5,438 nucleotides of DNA from Desulfurellales bacterium (GTDB lineage: Bacteria; Campylobacterota_A; Desulfurellia; Desulfurellales; Hippeaceae). Below the pieces are notes generated by a model. It was not told the DNA's origin, did not search any database, and saw nothing but the letters and a program-made list of their open reading frames with translations. The DNA is taken from assembly GCA_027074255.1 (NCBI GenBank), contig JALTDI010000270.1:1-5438 (forward strand), given 5' to 3'. Position numbers and translations under genes: made by a program. Positions 1-5,438 of the stretch are shown in pieces. Every line of letters begins with the position of its first letter. The stretch's first letter is position 1.

Positions 1-774
1 ATTGTGTGCCACTTGGCGGCTCAGGCGGGTGTTAGGTATTCTCTTGAAAACCCGTATTCATACATAGACAGCAATATATACGGATTTATGAATATATTGG
101 AGGCATGCAGGCAATTCGGTGTTGAAAATCTATCCTACGCAAGCTCATCGAGCGTTTACGGGTTAAATAAAAAACAGCCGTTTTCAGAGCAGGACTGCAT
201 AAATCATCCTGTGAGTTTGTATGCTGCTACAAAAAAATCAAACGAGCTTATGGCACATACGTATGCATATCTTTTCGGTTTAAAGGTAACCGGTTTGAGG
301 TTTTTTACCGTTTATGGACCTTGGGGAAGGCCGGATATGGCATTGTTTAAATTTGTAAAGAACATATTGGAAGATAAGCCCATCGATGTTTATAACTACG
401 GCGATATGCAGAGGGATTTTACCTATATAGACGATATCGTGAATGGCGTATTTTTAACCATTAAGAAGCCGGCGCAGGCAAATGAAAATTTTAACCCCGA
501 AAAACCTGACCCGGCGAGCTCGTCAGCTCCTTATAGAATTTATAATATAGGCAACAACTCGCCCGTAGGCCTGATGGAATTTATAGCGGCAATTGAAAAA
601 ATTTTGGGTAAAAAGGCAAAAAAGAATATGCTGCCTATGCAGCCGGGCGATGTCTCGAGCACCTATGCCGACGTTTCGGCTTTGTCTAACGAGTTTGGTT
701 ATAAACCGAAAATGTCCGTTGAACCAGGGGTTAAAAAGTTTATCGAATGGTTTAGAGATTTTTATGACATTTAA
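1..774 (+). CDS. NAD-dependent nucleotide-sugar epimerase, likely UDP-glucuronate 4-epimerase (5'-truncated by window edge)
   Basis: This is the C-terminal part (257 codons) of an extended short-chain dehydrogenase/reductase of the NAD-dependent epimerase family. The frame is open to base 1 and starts within the conserved HLAAQAGVRYS segment, so roughly 80 N-terminal residues, including the Gly-rich NAD-binding motif, lie outside. The GTG at base 4 is an internal Val codon, not a start. Counting from base 1, the catalytic elements are the Ser run SSSSVYG (about 48-54) and the YxxxK pair, Tyr74 and Lys78, in YAATKKSNE. RFFTVYGPWGRPDMALF and GDMQRDFTYIDDI are typical of the UDP-glucuronate 4-epimerase group, which supplies UDP-galacturonate in the cytoplasm for capsule or LPS sugars. 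This is family knowledge; UDP-glucose/UDP-GlcNAc epimerases are less likely alternatives. It ends in tandem stops TAA TAG. No terminator hairpin is seen after it, and it looks functionally unrelated to the transporter downstream. Confidence 0.9.
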   Translation: MVCHLAAQAGVRYSLENPYSYIDSNIYGFMNILEACRQFGVENLSYASSSSVYGLNKKQPFSEQDCINHPVSLYAATKKSNELMAHTYAYLFGLKVTGLRFFTVYGPWGRPDMALFKFVKNILEDKPIDVYNYGDMQRDFTYIDDIVNGVFLTIKKPAQANENFNPEKPDPASSSAPYRIYNIGNNSPVGLMEFIAAIEKILGKKAKKNMLPMQPGDVSSTYADVSALSNEFGYKPKMSVEPGVKKFIEWFRDFYDI

Positions 775-780
775 TAGTGC

Positions 781-809
781 TTGACAATTAATAATATTTT
801 ACATAAAGT
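781..809 (+). promoter_or_regulatory. Sigma70-type promoter for the liv operon
   Basis: A perfect TTGACA -35 box lies at 781-786, seven bases after the epimerase stop. With 17-base spacing the -10 candidate is TAAAGT at 804-809 (4 of 6 consensus bases); CATAAA at 802-807 is an alternative with 15-base spacing. The surroundings are very AT-rich. Transcription would begin near 815-818, giving a leader of only about 20 bases before livK, too short for a riboswitch or leader-peptide attenuator. A 10-base perfect palindrome AATTTAAATT (810-819) sits at the predicted start. The exact start point is inferred. Confidence 0.7.
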
Positions 810-825
810 AATTTAAATTTATGTT

Positions 826-833
826 GGGAGGTG
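826..833 (+). promoter_or_regulatory. Strong Shine-Dalgarno site of livK
   Basis: GGGAGGTG is close to the full anti-Shine-Dalgarno complement. The GGAGG core (827-831) lies 6 bases before the ATG at 838, which fixes the livK start. It is clearly the strongest ribosome binding site in the window, fitting the need for binding protein in excess over the permease. Confidence 0.85.
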
Positions 834-837
834 TTGT

Positions 838-1971
838 ATGAAAAGGTTTTTGAACATCTTGGCCGTTGCACTGGTTTCGTTTATGTTTATGGCTACGAGC
901 AGTTACTCAAAAGAGGTTAAGGTTGGCGTAGTGCTGCCGATGACAGGTTTGGTTGCAGCATTTGGTCAAAGCGCATGGAAGGGGATTGAATTGGCCCAGT
1001 CTATGGAGCCTACAGCCAAAGACGGCACTAAAATTCATTTAACTCTGCTTGACAACAAGGGTACAAAGGTAGGAACGGCAAATGCCGTGAGCAAGCTTAT
1101 TTCATCAAATCATGTAAAGACTTTGATCGGAGCTATCACAAGCAGCGATACTATGGCAGGTGCTCCCATAGCAGAGAGACACCATATTCCGATGATTTCA
1201 TCATCAGCTACAAATCCGCTTGTTACAAAGGGTACGAAGTATATATCAAGGGCATGCTTTATTGATCCTTTCCAAGGGGCTGTTGCTGCAAAATACGTTT
1301 ACAATAATCTTCATAAAAAAACAGCAACCGTCATGATTGAAAGGGACCAGGACTACTCTGTGGGTTTGGCTCATGCTTTCATCAAAGCCTTTAAAAAACT
1401 CGGCGGAAAAGTTGTATCCGTTGCTTTTTTCCAGTCAACTGATCAGGACTATTCAGCACAGATTTCTACAATCAAAGCTAAGAACCCTGAGGTTATCTAT
1501 ATGCCTTCTTATTATCAGGAAATAGCTTTGTTCTGCCGCCAGGCAAGACAGTACGGACTCAATCAGCCCGTATTAGCAGGCGACGGTGCCGAAGCAGATG
1601 CATTGATAAAAATCGGCGGAAAAGCCGTAAACGGCGTTACATTTACTACACATTTCGATCCTCATGCCGCTGCTACTCCTTTGACAACAAAATTTGTCAA
1701 TCTCTACAACAAGAAATATAAACAAAATCCTGATGCTATGGCTGCATTGGGAGCAGATGCTTACTTTATAGTTCTTAACGCAGTAAGCAAGGCAGGGGGA
1801 TACAAAGCTACACCTAAGAAAATCAACTACTACATAAGACACACAAAGAACTTTAAGGGTGTTACAGGTGTTATCAATATAAACCCGAAGACAGGCAACG
1901 CTATAAAGAGTGCTGTTATAAGAAAGGTTGTAAACGGTAAATTTGTTTATGTCACCACTGTTAATCCGTAA
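838..1971 (+). CDS. livK: LivK-type periplasmic branched-chain amino acid-binding protein
   Basis: This 377-residue protein belongs to the type I periplasmic binding fold (Peripla_BP_6, Leu/Ile/Val-binding group) and would deliver substrate to LivHM at the outer face of the inner membrane. Residues 1-24 form a Sec signal peptide: Lys2-Arg3, a hydrophobic core at about 4-19, and probable cleavage after Ser24. No lipobox Cys is present, so a soluble periplasmic protein of a Gram-negative cell is inferred. The mature protein starts with KEVKVGVVLPMTG, the usual first strand. Likely ligand-pocket segments are SSSATNP (121-127), DYSVG (172-176) and DGAEAD (249-254). Length is normal for the family. 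It is first in the operon, with a strong promoter and ribosome site just upstream and a hairpin just downstream. Leu/Ile/Val is the default substrate; other amino acids or amides cannot be excluded, because the pocket residues do not settle it by eye. Confidence 0.93.
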   Translation: MKRFLNILAVALVSFMFMATSSYSKEVKVGVVLPMTGLVAAFGQSAWKGIELAQSMEPTAKDGTKIHLTLLDNKGTKVGTANAVSKLISSNHVKTLIGAITSSDTMAGAPIAERHHIPMISSSATNPLVTKGTKYISRACFIDPFQGAVAAKYVYNNLHKKTATVMIERDQDYSVGLAHAFIKAFKKLGGKVVSVAFFQSTDQDYSAQISTIKAKNPEVIYMPSYYQEIALFCRQARQYGLNQPVLAGDGAEADALIKIGGKAVNGVTFTTHFDPHAAATPLTTKFVNLYNKKYKQNPDAMAALGADAYFIVLNAVSKAGGYKATPKKINYYIRHTKNFKGVTGVININPKTGNAIKSAVIRKVVNGKFVYVTTVNP

Positions 1972-1993
1972 ACAATTTAAACAATCCTTTTCG

Positions 1994-2020
1994 GGCAGAG
2001 AGATTATCCTCTCTGCCTTT
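1994..2020 (+). terminator. Intercistronic hairpin between livK and livH, probable weak terminator/attenuator
   Basis: The arms GGCAGAGAG (1994-2002) and CTCTCTGCC (2009-2017) pair perfectly over 9 bp around the 6-base loop ATTATC, followed by only TTT (2018-2020) before the sequence turns mixed. The stem is strong but the T run is short. Read-through must occur, because no promoter-like sequence is evident before livH. The likely role is partial termination and/or protection of the livK mRNA 3' end, both giving more LivK than permease. This role is inferred from structure and position. Confidence 0.7.
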
Positions 2021-2036
2021 CAATAATCTAATACAA

Positions 2037-2043
2037 AGAGAGA
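2037..2043 (+). promoter_or_regulatory. Weak ribosome binding site of livH
   Basis: AGAGAGA lies 6 bases before the livH ATG at 2050 and is only a partial Shine-Dalgarno match (GAGAG). It is the only purine-rich stretch at the right distance. Its AGAGAG core repeats the 5' arm of the upstream hairpin, so it could pair with CTCTCT at 2009-2014 when that hairpin is open. Confidence 0.55.
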
Positions 2044-2049
2044 TAAAAA

Positions 2050-2946
2050 ATGGACTTAACTACAATTTTACAACAGCTTGTTAACGGTATATCTCTGGGC
2101 AGTCTGTACGGACTTGTTGCCATAGGTTATACGATGGTGTACGGAGTCATCAGGCTTATTAACTTTGCTCACGGCGACATAATGATGGTTGGTATGTATT
2201 TTGCCGTTACGGGCATTGTTGCCATGTTTTTACCGTGGTGGGCCGCATTTTTGCTGTCTATGGTAGCTACGGCATTACTCGGTGTTTTGGTTGACAGACT
2301 GGCCTACAAGCCGTTGAGAAATGCAAGCAGAATATCTGCACTTATTACAGCTATCGGTGTATCGTTCTTTTTGGAAAACCTATTTTTGGTGGTATTCGGC
2401 GGTGTACCTAAGGCATTTCCAGTACCATCCGTGTTTGGCGGTGTTATAAATGTCAATGGTGTTATTTTTCCTAATATAGCTATAATTACGCCTATTATTG
2501 CTATTGCTTTTCTGCTTATTCTGCTATTTATTTTACATAAAACAAAATACGGAATGGCCATGAGAGCACTATCTTTTGATATGGAAACTGTCAGGATTAT
2601 GGGCGTTAATGTGGATATGATTATCTCCATAGTTTTCGCCATAGGCTCATTTTTGGCTGCGGTGGGAGGAATTTTTTGGGCAATGAGATATCCTGCCATT
2701 AATCCTTTAATTGGAATTATGCCTGGATTAAAAGCCTTTGCAGCAGCTGTCCTCGGCGGAATAGGCTCGGTTATGGGTGCAGCCGTAGGAGGATTCGTAA
2801 TTGGCTTATCTGAAATCCTAATTGTTGCATTATTCCCGCCTCTTGCAGGATACAAAGACGCCTTCGCTTTTTTGTTTTTGATATTTGTTCTTCTGTTTAA
2901 ACCCACAGGCATAATGGGCGAAGACTTGGAAAGGGGGCGTTTCTAA
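2050..2946 (+). CDS. livH: LivH, inner-membrane permease subunit of the branched-chain amino acid ABC transporter
   Basis: This 298-residue polytopic membrane protein (BPD_transp_2 family) is of typical LivH length. Hydrophobic segments lie at about 12-34, 43-60, 63-84, 95-117, 142-163, 190-213, 226-262 (long enough for two) and 270-285, consistent with about eight helices. Diagnostic motifs are the N-terminal GLVAIGYTMVYGVIRLINFAHG (from about 21), with Asn38-Phe-Ala-His41-Gly, the cytoplasmic segment KYGMAMRA (166-173) leading to MGVN, which should contact an ATPase subunit, and AFAAAVLGGIGSVMG (229-243) near the C-terminus. The protein ends with the expected KPTGIMGE region. It pairs with LivM to form the translocation path. 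It starts 78 bases after livK, beyond the hairpin, with a weak ribosome site; livM follows after 3 bases. Confidence 0.95.
   Translation: MDLTTILQQLVNGISLGSLYGLVAIGYTMVYGVIRLINFAHGDIMMVGMYFAVTGIVAMFLPWWAAFLLSMVATALLGVLVDRLAYKPLRNASRISALITAIGVSFFLENLFLVVFGGVPKAFPVPSVFGGVINVNGVIFPNIAIITPIIAIAFLLILLFILHKTKYGMAMRALSFDMETVRIMGVNVDMIISIVFAIGSFLAAVGGIFWAMRYPAINPLIGIMPGLKAFAAAVLGGIGSVMGAAVGGFVIGLSEILIVALFPPLAGYKDAFAFLFLIFVLLFKPTGIMGEDLERGRF
2931..2937 (+). promoter_or_regulatory. Distant ribosome binding site of livM inside the end of livH
   Basis: AAGGGGG lies within the last codons of livH, with 12 bases between it and the livM ATG at 2950. That is longer than the usual 5-9. The start is supported by the 3-base gap after the livH stop and by the family-typical N-terminus, and ribosomes finishing livH could re-initiate here. 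Confidence 0.5.
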
Positions 2947-2949
2947 AAA

Positions 2950-3990
2950 ATGAATAAAAAAACTATTTTAACTGTTCTTTCAGTTGTTTTACTATTTCTA
3001 TTTTTATGGTACGGCGATGGACATCTTTCTACCTATGCAATGCGCATATGGGAAGAGGTGGGTATATTCTTAATGCTTGCCGCAAGCTACAACCTAATCA
3101 ACGGTGTCACCGGCCAGTTTTCCCTTGAACCTAACGGGTTTGTCGCAATAGGTGCTTATGTAACAGCTATTTTAATTTTAACTCCGGCTCAGAAGGAGGC
3201 TATGTTTATTATAACACCTATGGTTCCGTGGCTTCAAAATCTGCATATGTCGTTTTTCCCTGCATTGATAATAGGCGGATTGGTCACGGCATTTGTGGGA
3301 TTTCTTCTCGGATTCCCCGTTTTTCGGGTCAGGGGAGATTATCTTGCTATCGTTACACTCGGTTTTGGTCTTACAATTAGGGTTGTATCCAACAACACCG
3401 TACCGATAACAAACGGCGCTCTTGGATTAAAGGGTCTTCCGACCTATACCACCATCTGGTGGTGCTGGGGCTGGGCCGTTTTCGCCATGATTGTTATTAT
3501 GAGAATGGTGAACTCGGAATTCGGCAGAGCAATGAAAGCTGTAAGGGATGACGAAGACGCTGCCATTGCTATGGGAATAAATACATTTTGGATAAAAATG
3601 ACGGCTTTTATTACAGCTGCGTTCTTTGAAGGTGTAGGCGGCGGCCTGCTTGCCAGTCTCATAACTATTATTTCTCCTACTATGTTTACCTTCTTCTTAA
3701 CTTTTGAATTGCTGATTATTATAGTGGTCGGCGGGCTCGGCAGTATGACCGGAACGGCTTTGGCTACGATAGTGGTTATATGGGGTTCCGAGATATTGAG
3801 AGTTGTCGAACAGCCTATGGATATATTCGGTTTGCACATTCCCGGGATACCGGGCATGAGAATGGTTGTGTTCTCCGTACTTCTTATACTTATAATGATA
3901 TTCGCAAGAGAGGGTATAATGGGTCAAAAAGAGTTTTCTTGGGATAGCTTGTTTAATTTCTTTAAAAAGAATAAAGTGGCTCAAAAATGA
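2950..3990 (+). CDS. livM: LivM, inner-membrane permease subunit of the branched-chain amino acid ABC transporter
   Basis: This 346-residue polytopic protein (BPD_transp_2 family) has the usual short-form LivM length, without the N-terminal extension of the E. coli protein. Hydrophobic stretches at about 5-21, 36-52, 62-78, 99-123, 130-148, 169-186, 215-238, 245-285 (probably two) and 304-319 fit a many-helix permease. LivM hallmarks are NLINGVTGQFSL (48-59), RGDYLAIVTLGFG (128-140), the cytoplasmic coupling segment FGRAMKAVRDDEDAA (191-205) followed by MGIN, and VVGGLGSMTG (259-268). After GQFSL the sequence reads EPNGF where many LivM proteins have GHAAF. A Trp-rich stretch (W170, W171, W173, W175) begins one helix. 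The C-terminus ends in a Lys-rich tail. Its TGA overlaps the livG ATG by 4 bases. It would form a heterodimeric channel with LivH. Confidence 0.95.
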   Translation: MNKKTILTVLSVVLLFLFLWYGDGHLSTYAMRIWEEVGIFLMLAASYNLINGVTGQFSLEPNGFVAIGAYVTAILILTPAQKEAMFIITPMVPWLQNLHMSFFPALIIGGLVTAFVGFLLGFPVFRVRGDYLAIVTLGFGLTIRVVSNNTVPITNGALGLKGLPTYTTIWWCWGWAVFAMIVIMRMVNSEFGRAMKAVRDDEDAAIAMGINTFWIKMTAFITAAFFEGVGGGLLASLITIISPTMFTFFLTFELLIIIVVGGLGSMTGTALATIVVIWGSEILRVVEQPMDIFGLHIPGIPGMRMVVFSVLLILIMIFAREGIMGQKEFSWDSLFNFFKKNKVAQK

Positions 3991-4757
3991 ATATAGCTTT
4001 AAAATGTGATAAAATAACTATGAAATTCGGCGGATTGACCGCAGTAAATGAATTCTCGGCAGAAATAAGAGAGCATATGATATTTGGTCTTATCGGGCCC
4101 AACGGAGCCGGCAAGACAACCGCATTTAACGTGATAACAGGCAATCTGAAGCCAACATCGGGTGATGTGAATTTTTTCGGAAAATCCATTGTTGGATTAA
4201 AACCCTATAAAATAGTTTCTATGGGTATGGCAAGGACATTCCAAAACATAAGGCTGTTTTCAAATTTGACGGTTTTGGAAAATATTCTTACCGGATTTCA
4301 CCATAAGCTTCAATACAATATAGTTGATACGGTTTTGCGCACGCCAAGATATTATAAACATGAAAAAGAGATGCGGAATACTGCTCGTGAACTATTAAAA
4401 AGTGTGGGACTGTTAGATAAAGCTGATTTGAAGGCAAGCGGACTTCCGTACGGTGAAAGAAGAGAGGTTGAGATAGCAAGAGCACTGGCAACAGGGCCTA
4501 AGTTATTACTGTTAGATGAGCCTGCCGCCGGAATGAACCCTCAGGAAACTTTAAATCTCATGTATTTTATACAGGAGGTTAAAGAAAGTTTTAATTTAAC
4601 CGTCTTTTTGATAGAGCACGATATGAAGTTTGTTATGAATCTATGCGAAACAATTGCCGTATTAGACCATGGGGTGAAAATAGCAGAAGGCAATCCGGAA
4701 GAAATACAAAAGAATCCCGATGTTATCAGGGCTTATCTGGGAGATATTGATGCTTAA
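3987..4757 (+). CDS. livG: LivG, ATP-binding subunit of the branched-chain amino acid ABC transporter
   Basis: This 256-residue ABC ATPase has the usual LivG length. Visible motifs in order: Walker A GPNGAGKT (37-44), Q-loop Gln86 in ARTFQNIRLF, signature LPYGERR (153-159) in place of the canonical LSGGQ, Walker B LLLLDEP (173-179) with catalytic Glu178, and switch His211 in FLIEHD. The LPYG form of the signature and the insert between Q-loop and signature (about 103-130) are typical of LivG and separate it from LivF. It works on the cytoplasmic face, dimerised with LivF, and powers LivHM. The start ATG overlaps the livM stop as ATGA, and only a weak purine-rich site (AAAGTGG, 3973-3979) precedes it, so translation is probably coupled to livM. 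The 3' end overlaps livF by 8 bases. Confidence 0.96.
   Translation: MNIALKCDKITMKFGGLTAVNEFSAEIREHMIFGLIGPNGAGKTTAFNVITGNLKPTSGDVNFFGKSIVGLKPYKIVSMGMARTFQNIRLFSNLTVLENILTGFHHKLQYNIVDTVLRTPRYYKHEKEMRNTARELLKSVGLLDKADLKASGLPYGERREVEIARALATGPKLLLLDEPAAGMNPQETLNLMYFIQEVKESFNLTVFLIEHDMKFVMNLCETIAVLDHGVKIAEGNPEEIQKNPDVIRAYLGDIDA
4739..4743 (+). promoter_or_regulatory. Ribosome binding site of livF inside livG
   Basis: GGGAG lies 6 bases before the ATG at 4750, within the final codons of livG. This good spacing, plus the LivF-typical N-terminus MLKVKDLNVHYG, fixes the livF start and the 8-base overlap with livG. Confidence 0.75.
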
Positions 4758-5438
4758 AGTAAAAGATTTAAATGTTCATTACGGTGTCATACATGCTGTA
4801 AAAGGTATTACGTTCAATGTACCTGAGGGCAAAATCGTAACACTAATCGGAGCAAACGGTGCAGGCAAAAGCAGCACACTCAAAGCCATAGCCGGTATTG
4901 TCAGACCTAAGGGCAGTATAGTGTTTTCAGGTAATGAAATAGCAAGAAAACATGCGCATAAAATAGCGCAGGGCGGGATAGCTCTTGTTCCTGAGGGTAG
5001 AAAGGTTTTTATAAACCTTACGATATTGGAAAATTTGAGGATGGGTGCGTTTAATAAGAAGCGCAGCGAATTGGACCCCTTATATGAAAGAATGTTTAAA
5101 CTGTTTCCCATATTGGAAGAACGCTCATCTCAAAAGGCCGGAACGCTCTCAGGCGGTGAGCAGCAGATGCTAGCCATAGCAAGAGCATTGATGAGCGAAC
5201 CCTCTCTTCTCATGCTGGATGAACCGTCCTTGGGTCTTGCCCCTAAGATTGTAACGGATGTTTTTAATGTCATTAAAAGCTTGAACAGGCAGGGTATGAC
5301 AGTTCTATTGATTGAACAAAACGCTGCTCAGGCTTTGAAAATAGCCGATTATGCCTATGTCCTTGAAAACGGAGTAATAGCTTTGGAAGGAGAAGCCAAG
5401 GAAATGCTTACCAACGAGCAGGTTAGAAAAAGTTATCT
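4750..5438 (+). CDS. livF: LivF, second ATP-binding subunit of the branched-chain amino acid ABC transporter (3' end cut by window edge)
   Basis: The frame opened by ATG at 4750 stays open for 229 complete codons to the window end. LivF proteins are usually about 233-240 residues and end shortly after a V-R-K-x-Y-L motif, which is just being reached here, so only a few codons are missing. Motifs in order: Walker A GANGAGKS (34-41), PEGRKVF (81-87) with Glu82 at the Q-loop position, signature LSGGEQQ (133-139), Walker B LLMLDEP (153-159) with catalytic Glu158, D-loop LGLAP, and LLIEQN (186-191), where Gln190 replaces the usual switch His. These replacements are normal for LivF. It forms the ATPase heterodimer with LivG below LivHM. 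The absence of a stop codon is due to the window edge and is no sign of decay. Confidence 0.95.
   Translation, partial: MLKVKDLNVHYGVIHAVKGITFNVPEGKIVTLIGANGAGKSSTLKAIAGIVRPKGSIVFSGNEIARKHAHKIAQGGIALVPEGRKVFINLTILENLRMGAFNKKRSELDPLYERMFKLFPILEERSSQKAGTLSGGEQQMLAIARALMSEPSLLMLDEPSLGLAPKIVTDVFNVIKSLNRQGMTVLLIEQNAAQALKIADYAYVLENGVIALEGEAKEMLTNEQVRKSY

Noticed and set aside
4..6. GTG as a possible start codon of the epimerase
   Set aside because: It falls inside the conserved HLAAQAG region; a protein starting there would lack the NAD-binding N-terminus. The frame is open to the window edge, so the gene is simply cut.
593..784. Short plus-strand open frame overlapping the 3' end of the epimerase gene
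   Set aside because: It lies in another frame of a conserved epimerase C-terminus, has no ribosome site of note and no recognisable product.
1337..1525. Short plus-strand open frame inside livK
   Set aside because: It is a shadow frame of the conserved binding protein.
1972..2049. Riboswitch or small RNA in the livK-livH gap
   Set aside because: The gap is only 78 bases and holds one simple hairpin with no elaborate fold or known conserved motif.
2304..2912. Long open frame on the minus strand (202 codons) opposite livH
   Set aside because: It lies wholly antisense to a clear permease gene, and its composition (rich in Pro, Ile, Thr, Lys) is what the complement of hydrophobic-codon-rich DNA gives. 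It shows no recognisable motif or convincing ribosome site.
3448..3463. 7-bp inverted repeat ACCACCA/TGGTGGT inside livM
   Set aside because: It follows from adjacent Thr-Thr and Trp-Trp codons (ACC ACC, TGG TGG). It has no T run and lies mid-gene, so a terminator or operator role is not supported.
3444..3984. Two minus-strand open frames opposite the end of livM
   Set aside because: They overlap each other and livM, have no family resemblance, and are explained by the codon bias of membrane-protein genes.
5002..5019. 7-bp inverted repeat AAGGTTT/AAACCTT inside livF
   Set aside because: It sits in conserved coding sequence around the KVF motif, is AT-rich and has no T run; chance is the simplest explanation.
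3962..5111. Short minus-strand open frames opposite livG and livF
   Set aside because: They are antisense to conserved ABC ATPase motifs and have no independent coding signs.

Overview
The window holds one complete biological unit and the tail of another, all on the + strand. It opens inside an NAD-dependent nucleotide-sugar epimerase gene, most like UDP-glucuronate 4-epimerase, whose 5' part lies outside the window. After a 63-base gap with a good sigma70-type promoter comes a high-affinity ABC uptake operon of the branched-chain amino acid (HAAT/Liv) family in the order livK, livH, livM, livG, livF. The last gene runs off the 3' edge only a few codons before its expected end.

Layout: 1-774 epimerase, 3' part; 775-837 promoter and ribosome binding site; 838-1971 livK, the periplasmic binding protein; 1972-2049 intercistronic gap with a perfect 9-bp hairpin and a short T run; 2050-2946 livH permease; 2950-3990 livM permease; 3987-4757 livG ATPase; 4750-5438 livF ATPase, partial. 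Spacing tightens along the operon: 78 bases, then 3 bases, then overlaps of 4 and 8 bases. This points to one transcript with translational coupling of the membrane and ATPase genes, and to extra production of the binding protein from the promoter-proximal gene.

The proteins form one transporter. LivK captures the substrate in the periplasm, LivH and LivM make the channel through the inner membrane, and LivG and LivF bind and hydrolyse ATP on the cytoplasmic face. The family usually carries leucine, isoleucine and valine. Relatives carry other amino acids, amides, urea or aromatic compounds, so the substrate here is inferred.

The source is most likely a Gram-negative bacterium: the binding protein has a plain Sec signal peptide without a lipoprotein cysteine. 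The DNA is moderately AT-rich. The sequences look like those of anaerobic or microaerophilic lineages such as Desulfurellales, Deferribacterota or Desulfobacterota-like groups, but I cannot fix the taxon. I found no RNA gene, mobile element or CRISPR array. I see a standard Liv operon, not an undescribed system; the findings are modest points of regulation and motif variation.
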